From an uncultured Clostridia bacterium (GTDB lineage Bacteria; Bacillota_A; Clostridia; TANB77; CAG-508), in the NCBI GenBank assembly GCA_948852375.1, contig CAQOYX010000068.1, positions 1 to 8,530 of the forward strand: DNA of 8,530 nucleotides, in the 5' to 3' direction. The stretch's first letter is position 1; each line of letters begins with the position of its first letter. This document shows, piece by piece, positions 1 to 6,504 of this stretch. The translations under genes and the position numbers were made by a program. Below the pieces are notes generated by a model that saw nothing but the letters and a program-made list of their open reading frames with translations, ran no database searches and had not been told where the DNA came from.

Positions 1-70
1 AATTTTTTGTTAAAATTTGGTTTATATAATTCTCATTTTTCCCCTCACATATAATTCCAATAAAAGACAT
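1..70 (-). CDS. 5' end of an unidentified gene (runs off window)
   Basis: An ATG at 70-68 opens a frame that stays open to the window edge (23 codons). It begins MSFIGIICEGKNENYI. A good Shine-Dalgarno sequence, GAGGAG on the minus strand at 84-79, sits 8 nt before the ATG. The start lies 57 nt downstream of the restored pdaB stop, on the same strand, with no hairpin terminator between, so co-transcription with pdaB is plausible. The visible residues are too few to recognise a family. The call rests on the ribosome binding site, spacing and open frame only; a chance short frame in AT-rich DNA remains possible. Confidence 0.5.
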   Translation of the reverse strand, partial: MSFIGIICEGKNENYINQILTKN

Positions 71-127
71 TTACTATACTCCTCATAAGATTATATATTT
101 ATCATACCCACTATAAACTTTATTATT

Positions 128-908
128 CTATTTTTTTACCAATTTTTGCATACCTGTATTATCAATAGTATAATTTTCACTATAAATCAAATCTGATACT
201 TTTACAATATTAAAGCCTTTTCCGCTTTATATTATATATAAGTTTATCTAGTGCATCTGCTGTATGAGTTGTTCCATTATGCATTAAAACAACACTTCCA
301 TTTGTTAACTTATCTTTTAATCTAGACCACATTTCTTCTGCTGTTAACCCTTTATAATCCAAAGTATCTAATGACCACTGTATAACTTTATGATTTTCAT
401 TCTCAGCTGCTTTTATAACAACATCATTATATTCTCCATAAGGACCTCTATATAAAGTGCTTCTTTTTCCAGTTAACTTTTCTATTTTATCTGCACATGT
501 TTTTATTTGTTCTGCATTCTTTTCTAGGCTTAAATTATTTACATGTGGATGTGTATTAGAATGGTTTCCAATTTCATGACCATTACTTGCAATCTTTTTT
601 ACTGCTTCCGGAAATCTATCTACCCAGTCTCCTACCATAAAAAATGTAACCTGTACATTATATTTACTTAATGTATCCAATATTTTATCTATGTCATCTG
701 CATTCCAAGCACAATTAATAGTGAGAGAAATCTTCTTTTCTTCGGTTTCGACTGAATATATTGGAAGTAATTTTGTATTAGCAGTAGAAATTTCCACTGT
801 TTCATCAAATTTAGGCACAAAAAAACCTGCTCCACAAAATAGTACTGCAACTGTTGTAAATGCTACCAAATATGATATGATCTTTTGTTTATTAAATACT
901 AAAAACAT
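128..908 (-). CDS. pdaB: PdaB-like polysaccharide deacetylase (CE4/NodB), needing a +1 frameshift
   Basis: Membrane-anchored CE4 deacetylase acting on spore or envelope glycan. The restored protein is 259 aa. A hydrophobic anchor (about residues 10-30) precedes a NodB domain: motif 1 is TINCAW (65-66 = Asn-Cys where the usual motif has Asp-Asp), metal histidines are H116 and H120 in HSNTH, RGPYG contains R154, DTLDY is at 181-185, and LMHN contains H210. The start is set at 908, not at the upstream ATG at 926, because the GGGGG ribosome binding site lies between them, 6 nt before 908. Frame 0 ends early (TAA at 212-210, 232 aa) just after a CGG codon at 224-222. Skipping the C continues as GKGFNIVKVSDLI and on to a TAG at 130-128, which is the C-terminal strand expected of the family. 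The Asn in motif 1 replaces the usual catalytic-base Asp. Family assignment is confident; the exact PdaB orthology is inferred. Confidence 0.85.
221..224 (-). other. +1 frameshift site CGGA in pdaB
   Basis: The frame-0 context is ATA AAG CGG AAA AGG CTT TAA. Skipping the C at 224 gives ATA AAG GGA AAA GGC TTT, which continues for 31 residues to a stop at 128. The restored tail (GFNIVKVSDLI) matches the usual C-terminal end of PdaB-like deacetylases, and the spacing from the LMHN motif is preserved. This is the only in-frame CGG of the gene. Confidence 0.8.
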
Positions 909-918
909 AAAAAATCCC

Positions 919-956
919 CCTAACATATGCTACTTTATTTGTATGCATGTGTTAGG
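919..956. repeat. 12-bp inverted repeat around the pdaB -10 region
   Basis: CCTAACATATGC (919-930) and GCATGTGTTAGG (945-956) are inverted copies with one mismatch, separated by 14 bp. The arms flank the sigma-E-like -10 element and one of them overlaps the pdaB ribosome binding site. The layout suggests an operator. If transcription starts further upstream, it could instead be an mRNA hairpin hiding the ribosome binding site. No specific regulator is recognised. Confidence 0.5.
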
Positions 957-966
957 AGATTTATGA
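938..966 (-). promoter_or_regulatory. Sigma-E-like promoter of pdaB
   Basis: On the minus strand TCATAAA (966-960), a 14-nt spacer, and CATACAAA (945-938) resemble the sigma-E consensus KMATATT-N14/15-CATACAnT (5 of 7 and 7 of 8 matches). The predicted start of transcription is about 25 nt before the pdaB start codon. B. subtilis pdaB is known to belong to the mother-cell sigma-E regulon, which fits. The -35 match is imperfect. Confidence 0.5.
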
Positions 967-1114
967 TTTTTTTGTATTTGAACTTTTCTTACTGAATGCA
1001 GTTTGTATTTTCTATATCTAATTTTATTTAATCTTCTTTTAATTCACTATATTCACACTCTTACTCTGTTTCCGATTATTGACTGTATATAAATTTTAAC
1101 ATACTTTTTATAAT

Positions 1115-1169
1115 ATGTATATAAAAAGACTAGGTATACTTTTGTATCACCTAGCCTTTTTATATACAT
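1115..1169 (-). terminator. Rho-independent terminator of spoVG
   Basis: A long near-perfect hairpin of about 24 bp has arms at 1115-1139 and 1144-1169, a TTTT/AAAA loop, one mismatch and one bulged base. It lies 4 nt after the spoVG stop. On the minus strand the CTAGG core is followed by CTTTTTATAT. It separates spoVG from pdaB. The rest of the gap, 967-1114, holds no gene that I can see. Confidence 0.8.
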
Positions 1170-1172
1170 TTA

Positions 1173-1454
1173 TTATTCTGCTGATTCTGTAGATTCTTCA
1201 GCATCTGGAGCATCATAAGCTTCTAAAATAGCTGTTTGAATTTTTTCTCTTGTTTCAGCATTAATTGGATGAGCTATATCTTTGAAATCTCCGTTTGGAG
1301 TTTTTCTGCTTGGCATAGCTATAAATAATCCATTTTGACTTTCGATAACTTTGATATCGTGTATTACGAATTCATTATCGAATGTTACAGAAGCAACAGC
1401 TTTCATTCTGTTCTCTGAATTTACTTTTCTTAAACGTACATCTGTTATTTGCAT
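1173..1454 (-). CDS. spoVG: SpoVG, regulatory RNA-binding protein
   Basis: A 93-aa protein beginning [11 protein letters not shown], typical of SpoVG, with the conserved centre [20 protein letters not shown] and [11 protein letters not shown]. The family is a small dimeric cytoplasmic RNA-binding regulator linked to sporulation, septation and gene control. The acidic C-terminal tail ([10 protein letters not shown]) is typical in its variability. The start is set at 1454 because AAGGTGG at 1470-1464 lies 9 nt upstream; the frame is open further upstream, but those residues do not belong to the family. The gene has its own sigma-H promoter and terminator, so it is probably monocistronic. It is divergent from murC. 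It contains CGGA out of phase (1293-1290) and reads through intact, which is a useful control for the CGG finding. Confidence 0.95.
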   Translation of the reverse strand: MQITDVRLRKVNSENRMKAVASVTFDNEFVIHDIKVIESQNGLFIAMPSRKTPNGDFKDIAHPINAETREKIQTAILEAYDAPDAEESTESAE

Positions 1455-1510
1455 TTTGTGCACCCACCTTCCAATGTTTTTAATATTTCGTACTCTTATG
1501 TACAAATATA

Positions 1511-1539
1511 TTATTCGTCATAAATCTTTTTTTTCCTTC
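1511..1539 (-). promoter_or_regulatory. Sigma-H promoter of spoVG
   Basis: On the minus strand GAAGGAAAA (1539-1531), an 11-nt spacer, and GACGAATAA (1519-1511) match the B. subtilis sigma-H consensus RnAGGAwww-N11/12-RnnGAATww at every specified position. The leader to the start codon would be about 50 nt. B. subtilis spoVG is a classic sigma-H gene, so the sequence match and the known regulation agree. Confidence 0.85.
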
Positions 1540-1626
1540 TTTTTTTTACAAAAAGAAATTTTTTCGTTTTCTTATTTTAATTATGCATATTTTTAACACT
1601 TTTTATACATAATACATAAAATAATA

Positions 1627-1655
1627 TTGAAAAAAAACTATTTAAAGTATATAAT
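1627..1655 (+). promoter_or_regulatory. Sigma-A promoter of murC
   Basis: TTGAAA (1627-1632) and TATAAT (1650-1655) are separated by exactly 17 bp. The predicted start of transcription near 1662 leaves a leader of about 30 nt before the TTG start codon of murC. AT-rich DNA makes chance matches common, but hexamers, spacing and position are all right. Confidence 0.7.
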
Positions 1656-1690
1656 TTTATTTATGAAAAGTTTAAAAGGGGCGAATTGTT

Positions 1691-3074
1691 TTGGCTAATC
1701 TTGAAAATATAAAAAAATATAAAACTATACATATGATTGGTATTGGTGGAGTTAGTATGAGTGGAATTGCAGAAATACTTGTACATTTTCGGATTTACTG
1801 TTACAGGAAGTGATTCTCACTCATCTGACATTATTGATAAATTAATAAAAAATGGTATACCAGTTTCTATTGGGCATAATTTAGAATTTTTAAGGAGTGC
1901 CGATGCCGTAGTCTTTACTGCTGCTATTTCTAAAAATGACCCTGAAATATTAGAAGCAAAAAAACTTAATATTCCTTTAATAGAAAGATCAGATTTTTTA
2001 GGTGAACTTACAAAAGCTTTTGAAAATACTATTGGCATTTCTGGTACACATGGAAAAACAACTACTACCTCCATGGTTTCTGTATGCTTTTTAAAAGCAG
2101 GTCTAGAACCTAATATTCAAGTTGGTGGAATTTTAAACCAAATTGGCGGTAATTATAAAATTGGTAATAGCGAATATTTTATAATTGAAGCATGTGAATA
2201 TGTAGAAAGTTTTTTAAAATTTAGACCTAAAGCAGAGATCATACTAAATATAGATAATGACCATTTAGATTATTTTAAAACTTTTGATAATATCAAAAAT
2301 GCTTTTATAAAATATGTAAAACTACTTCCAAGTAATGGAATACTTGTACTAAATGCAGACGATACAAATTGTTTAGACTTAAAAAATCACACTGTCTCAT
2401 CTTTTATTACATATGGAATAAATAATAAAAATGCAAATTTTACAGCAAAAAATATTGCATTTAATAATAATGGATTTGCTTGTTTTGACGTTTATAAAAA
2501 TGGACAATTTTATTCTAATATACAATTATCAGTTGCAGGACACCATAATGTTTTGAATGCACTTGCATGTATCAGTTTATGTGATTATTATAAAATTAGT
2601 AGTGATACAATAAAGGAAGCTCTTTTAGAATTTACTGGTGCACATAGAAGATTAGAATTTAAGGGAAGTTTCAATAATATATCTATTTATGATGATTATG
2701 CACATCACCCAACAGAAATTAAAGCCACATGTAATGCGTTATATAATAAAAAATTCAATAAAGCATGGGTTATTTTTCAGCCTCATACTTATTCAAGAAC
2801 AAAAAATTTATTAAATGAATTTGCTGAAAGTTTAAGTAACTTTGATAATATAATTATAACAGATATATATGCTGCAAGAGAAACTGATACTTATGGTGTA
2901 TCATCAAAAGATATTGCAGATAGGCTAAACTCTTCAAGAAAAGCAAATTGTAAATACATTCCTGATTTTAAAGACATAGTAAGATATGTAAAAGAAAATG
3001 CTAAACCAAATGATATTATCCTAACCTTAGGTGCAGGTGATGTAACAGAAATTGGTTCAATGTTATTAGAATAA
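1691..3074 (+). CDS. murC: UDP-N-acetylmuramate--L-alanine ligase, needing a +1 frameshift
   Basis: MurC adds L-alanine to UDP-MurNAc using ATP, an essential cytoplasmic step of peptidoglycan precursor synthesis. The restored protein is 460 aa, normal for the family. Domains in order: an N-terminal UDP-binding fold with MIGIGGVSMSGIAEIL (15-30); ATP loop GTHGKTTTTS (118-127); central domain with NIDNDHLDYF; GHHNVLNALA (283-292); GAHRRLEF (316-323); YDDYAHHPTEI (333-343); and C-terminal FQPHTYSRT (362-370). The start is TTG at 1691, with AAGGGG at 1676-1681, 9 nt upstream; it is the only start giving the complete N-terminus. Frame 0 stops at 1811-1813 after 40 codons. An in-frame CGG at 1790-1792 marks the break: skipping the C gives HFGFTVTGSD, which keeps the conserved Gly-aromatic and GSD positions. 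A later GTG at 1761 would lose the dinucleotide-type loop and is not credible. A gene this essential should not be a pseudogene. Confidence 0.93.
1790..1793 (+). other. +1 frameshift site CGGA in murC
   Basis: The frame-0 context is GTA CAT TTT CGG ATT TAC ... TGA (stop 1811-1813). Skipping C1790 gives CAT TTT GGA TTT ACT, that is HFGFT, joining the N-terminal GIGG loop to the rest of MurC with no extra or missing residue compared with the AEVLANEGYQISGSD segment of E. coli MurC (from memory). This is the only in-frame CGG in the gene; the other CGG at 2147-2149 is out of phase (GGC GGT). Confidence 0.85.
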
Positions 3075-3080
3075 ATTATA

Positions 3081-3117
3081 GGTCCCCAGTCGGCTAAAGC
3101 AGACTGGGGATCTTTTT
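3081..3117 (+). terminator. Rho-independent terminator of murC
   Basis: GGTCCCCAGTC (3081-3091) pairs with GACTGGGGATC (3102-3112) with one G-U pair, followed by TTTTTATT. The GC-rich stem stands out against the surroundings and lies 6 nt after the murC stop. murC is therefore probably a single-gene transcript. Confidence 0.92.
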
Positions 3118-3133
3118 ATTAGCTTAAATTTAA

Positions 3134-3199
3134 TTGTTTGAAGTAAATATATACTCAAAAAATCACAAAATTTACTTACCTAAAGCGAATTTCAAACAA
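3134..3199 (-). repeat. Nested inverted repeats downstream of spoIVB
   Basis: TTGTTTGAA (3134-3142) and TTCAAACAA (3191-3199) are perfect inverted copies, and inside them AGTAAAT and ATTTACT form a second pair. The structure begins 9 nt after the spoIVB stop on that strand. It may help end or stabilise the spoIVB transcript, but it is AT-rich and has no clear T-run, so its role as a terminator is uncertain. Confidence 0.35.
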
Positions 3200-3207
3200 A
3201 AATAAAC

Positions 3208-4450
3208 CTAATTTACTTCTCTTGCCTGTTTTATCATTAAATCTGCAAATACTCCATAACCTGTTTGTGGATCATTTACTAATACATGTGTTAATGCTCC
3301 TATTACTTTATTATTTTGTATTATTGGACTACCACTCATTCCTTGGATAATCCCACCTGTCTTTTCTATTAATTCCGAATCTGTTACTTTTACTAACATG
3401 CTTTTATTATTTTGATTATTGTTTTTATATATTCTTTCTATTTCTACATCATATTCTTTTGTTTTATTATCTTCTAATGTACATATTATTTTAGCAGAGC
3501 CTGTTTTTATTTCATCTCTAGAAGCTACTTCTAGAGCATTTGATATATCTATATTTAAAGCACTAATATTAGTTACTTTTCCATATACCCCAAATTCTGT
3601 ATTTTTATATACTTCTCCAACTATTGTTCCATTTTCAATAGAACCTCCGAATCTTACCTGGATTTCCTTTTTTTCCTTTTACTACTGATAATATTTTTGT
3701 TGTAACAAAATCACCTTTTGCAATATCAAGCAATTGTCCTGTATCCACATCTTGTATCCCATGACCTAATGCTGCAAAAGTTTTTGAACTTGGCTCATAA
3801 AAGCTTACTGTTCCAACTCCTGCTGCTGCATCCCTTACCCAAAGTCCTAATTTGTATTTATTATTACTCACTTTTATAGGTGTAATATAAGTAGTTGAAG
3901 TTTCACCTTTTCTTACATATTTTATAATCAAATCTTTACCATTTGAAGCATTCACTGTATTTAATAAATCAGCTGTACATGTAACAGCTTCATCATTTAT
4001 CTTTATAATCATATCTCCTTCTTCTATTCCAGTATTTTCATATGGTTTATACTTATTATTATCCATTCCTTCTATTTCACTCATTCCTACTACCAAAACT
4101 CCACTTGTATATAGTTTAAGTCCTACTACATTTCCAACTGGAACAACAGAAGTTCTTGGTATAACATTAACTGTTACATCTTTTAATGGAATTCCACCAA
4201 ACAAACTTAATTTATAGTCCAACTTTCCAATTTTACTTGTATCAGATGCAATAGTACTTGATGTTTGTATTGCTTGGTACCTTATTTTATCTGCATTTTT
4301 ACTTTGTAAATTCACACCAAATACAGTATTTATTTTCAAACTTTCTCCTTGAAATAAAACTATACTAGATGGTATAGCAGTAATGTTGGTTACATATATT
4401 AAAAGTAAAATCAAAAAACTAACAATAAATATTTTTTTAATGTTTTTCAT
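3208..4450 (-). CDS. spoIVB: SpoIVB, sporulation signalling serine protease, needing a +1 frameshift
   Basis: SpoIVB is a secreted PDZ serine protease made in the forespore that cleaves SpoIVFA and so triggers pro-sigma-K processing in B. subtilis. The restored protein is 413 aa (B. subtilis about 426). Domains: signal/anchor segment (about 5-24), PDZ domain (about 105-195, with GIEEGDMIIKINDEAV), then the S55 peptidase domain with AALGHGI (H230), VTDSELIEK (D357) and GMSGSPI (S372). The start is set at 4450 rather than 4459 because AAAGGA lies 8 nt before 4450 and touches the other ATG. Frame 0 stops at 3637-3635 (271 aa) after a CGG at 3649-3647; skipping the C carries on as GGSIENGTIVGEV and through to a TAG at 3210-3208. 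The histidine lies before the shift and the Asp and Ser after it, so protease activity needs the shift. It is 73 nt downstream of the pilin-like cluster on the same strand; I see no clear sigma-G promoter. Confidence 0.92.
3646..3649 (-). other. +1 frameshift site CGGA in spoIVB
   Basis: The frame-0 context is GGT AAG ATT CGG AGG TTC TAT TGA. Skipping C3649 gives AAG ATT GGA GGT TCT ATT, that is KIGGSI, and 146 more residues. With exactly one skipped base the triad spacing becomes H230-D357-S372, the same intervals as H236-D363-S378 reported for B. subtilis SpoIVB (numbers from memory). It is the only in-frame CGG of this gene. Confidence 0.88.
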
Positions 4451-4523
4451 ATAAAACATCCTTTCATATATTTATTATTAGTTTTTCCATTTTTCAAAAA
4501 ATTAAAACAATATTAGAAAAAAT

Positions 4524-5924
4524 TTATTTATTACCATTTTCTAATAATTTGGTAGTTTTGTTTAAATTATATCTTTCTTTCCCTATTGCATTATATAAAG
4601 CTTGTTTTAGTTTTCCATTTGTATTTAAATAAGTTTGCAAATCTACGTCTAAACTTAAAGGATTTACAATACAAGTATAACAAGATTTTTCATTATGCAA
4701 CCACTCATATTGTGTTGGTTCATCTTTTTTCATTCTTTTTTCAAAATCTATACTTTTATATCCTTCTAATGTTGCACCACTATCTACTGCTTGTTTTAAT
4801 TGTGGACAATAAATTTTATGATACTCATCTTTTGATACAAAATATATTGAATCTGTGCTAACATATTGTTTATTATTTGTACTTGTTACTATTGCATAAT
4901 TACTATATACTTTAGTACCAACTGGCATTCCTTGCATAAATGAAATTACGTTAATATTTGTTAATATTTTATCCCAATCTGTTTGAGTTAATACTGGCAT
5001 TCTAAAATTAACATCTTTAACTGTATGCTTATTATATGCATATATTGCATTATTCAAATTTGATTGTATTGATAATCTCATAACTTCTCGTTTATGTCCC
5101 TGAAAATCAGACATTTCATCTTCTGGGTCATTTGCCAATTTAATATCAAGTAATTTTATAGTATTTCCATTAAACTCATTATATTTTTCTATTCCATCAC
5201 TCTTTACAGCATTTTGTGGTATAACAACATCTACAATTTTCTTTGTAGTACCAGAAAATGAATTACTTGTAATCCATTCTGTAAATTTTCTAGCTTCTTT
5301 ATAATATTGTATTGCATTACTATTTGTTATTGGAGTTCCCTTATAATTTTTTCCATCAGTAGATACATCATTTAAAACTATTAAATAACCAGATCTTGAA
5401 ATATACTCATTTCCCATATAACCATATACTGTTATATAGTTATCTAAAGAATAATTTACAGTAATATCACATGTACTTTCTTTATATCTCATACTATATT
5501 GTATATATGGTTTTAATGCATGTTCATATTTAGTTTCTATATGTCCATTGTTATTATATTCAGTTTCTACTGGAGAATATATATAATATCCATCATATAA
5601 TGTAACTAGTACTGCTGGTATATATTGTTCAATATACACTGTACTTGCTCCAGGTGTTCCTAAGTTTGTTGCAAGAGCCGTAAAAAATGTATTTATACTT
5701 GCTTTTATATCTCTTCTTAATGAATCTGAATTTGCTGAATAATCATTATCTATTGTATTTAATTGAAATGCAATCATTGCATCATGTGTTGCATCCATTA
5801 ATTTAGTATCATAATTCTGCCATAAAATTTGTGTATCTATTTGGATACCAATGTATGCTGATAAAATTAAAGTTATAGGTATAATAATTATTACAAAAAT
5901 AACTGCCATATTCTGTAGTTTCAT
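4524..5924 (-). CDS. Large membrane-anchored pseudopilin-like protein, family not recognised
   Basis: A 466-aa protein with one N-terminal membrane segment (about 5-28, MAVIFVIIIIPITLILSAY) and a long, Tyr/Asn-rich domain that should lie outside the cell. Just after the membrane segment comes a helical stretch (NYDTKLMDATHDAMIAF) like the start of TadE/TadG-type pseudopilins, where the helix runs on from the membrane. Cysteines include a CYTC pair near the C-terminus. AAAGGTGA lies 5 nt before the start. It is the last gene of the minus-strand cluster, 26 nt after the preceding gene. I infer a minor, possibly tip-located subunit of a surface filament from anchor, size and neighbours; no family motif proves it. 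The frame is intact and has no CGG codon. Confidence 0.7.
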   Translation of the reverse strand: MKLQNMAVIFVIIIIPITLILSAYIGIQIDTQILWQNYDTKLMDATHDAMIAFQLNTIDNDYSANSDSLRRDIKASINTFFTALATNLGTPGASTVYIEQYIPAVLVTLYDGYYIYSPVETEYNNNGHIETKYEHALKPYIQYSMRYKESTCDITVNYSLDNYITVYGYMGNEYISRSGYLIVLNDVSTDGKNYKGTPITNSNAIQYYKEARKFTEWITSNSFSGTTKKIVDVVIPQNAVKSDGIEKYNEFNGNTIKLLDIKLANDPEDEMSDFQGHKREVMRLSIQSNLNNAIYAYNKHTVKDVNFRMPVLTQTDWDKILTNINVISFMQGMPVGTKVYSNYAIVTSTNNKQYVSTDSIYFVSKDEYHKIYCPQLKQAVDSGATLEGYKSIDFEKRMKKDEPTQYEWLHNEKSCYTCIVNPLSLDVDLQTYLNTNGKLKQALYNAIGKERYNLNKTTKLLENGNK

Positions 5925-5950
5925 TTAAATCACCTTTATCTTTTGCTTCT

Positions 5951-6490
5951 TTATTTACCAGTTGTCATAACAACTCCTGAATGCGAAGCTTCTATACTAT
6001 ATGTGTCATTTCCCGAAATACTATAGAAAAAGTTTTTTAACATCTGTGCTATAGTAGTATTTGTATTTTTCACAGTTACTATTACTATATCTCCCTCTTT
6101 TAATAGTTTTGTAGTTTTTCTTGGATTTTTTACCCCTATACCTAATTCTTCTTCTATTTGTGTTGTATATATAGAATAGTAAACATTTTCTCCAATTTTA
6201 GTAATATCTGCTTCTGAAGCCTTTTTTAATGGATTTTCGTCTAAAACTCTTACTTCTAGTTCAACATCATAACTATTACCTGTAGAAGATAATCGTTGTA
6301 AAAATTTGTCATAATTATCTAATGTTATTTTTCCTGTAGAACGAATATTATCTACAAATTCTACAGTAGATGTAGCTACTGAAAGTTGTGATATATCATC
6401 ATTTCTTTCAGATATAGACATTAACGGAAACACGAACATTAAAATTGCCGCTAAAAATATTGCTATAACTGTAATTAATGTATCTCCCAT
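5951..6490 (-). CDS. Small pseudopilin-like membrane protein
   Basis: A 179-aa protein starting MGDTLITVIAIFLAAILMFVF with a single hydrophobic segment (about 3-23) and a mainly extracytoplasmic remainder. SISERNDDISQLSVATSTVEFVDNI continues as a likely amphipathic helix, as in pseudopilins and TadE-like proteins. A strong ribosome binding site (AAAGGAGG) overlaps the stop codon of the preceding gene, only 14 nt away, which points to translational coupling and one operon. I do not recognise a characterised family. CGA is read as Arg in QRLSS, showing that this CGN codon is normal here. Confidence 0.7.
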   Translation of the reverse strand: MGDTLITVIAIFLAAILMFVFPLMSISERNDDISQLSVATSTVEFVDNIRSTGKITLDNYDKFLQRLSSTGNSYDVELEVRVLDENPLKKASEADITKIGENVYYSIYTTQIEEELGIGVKNPRKTTKLLKEGDIVIVTVKNTNTTIAQMLKNFFYSISGNDTYSIEASHSGVVMTTGK

Positions 6491-6504
6491 GCTAATTTCC
6501 TCCT

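Noticed and set aside
691..966. Plus-strand open frame antisense to pdaB
   Set aside because: Overlaps a well-supported gene, has no recognisable protein features and no ribosome binding site of note. The same holds for 1351-1596 (+), 1817-2074 (-), 3419-3688 (+) and 4586-4861 (+).
1790..1792. CGG reassigned to Trp or simply read as Arg
   Set aside because: A substitution of the amino acid would not repair the frame; in all three genes frame 0 meets a stop within 3 to 6 codons after CGG.
1761..3074. murC starting at the internal GTG 1761
   Set aside because: It would lack the GIGG UDP-binding loop and has no ribosome binding site at the right distance; the TTG at 1691 has both.
3208..3399. 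A separate small gene starting at the ATG 3399
   Set aside because: It is the C-terminal part of SpoIVB; the frame is open and conserved upstream back to the CGG junction.
128..4450. Three independent pseudogenes or random indel sequencing errors
   Set aside because: All three breaks coincide with the only in-frame CGG codons and need the same +1 correction, one of them is in essential murC, and no other gene in the window is broken. I cannot inspect reads, so an error explanation is not strictly excluded.
4451..4523. Sigma-G promoter for spoIVB
   Set aside because: Expected from B. subtilis, but I could not find a convincing -35/-10 pair (no CATnnTA-like -10) in the 73-bp gap.
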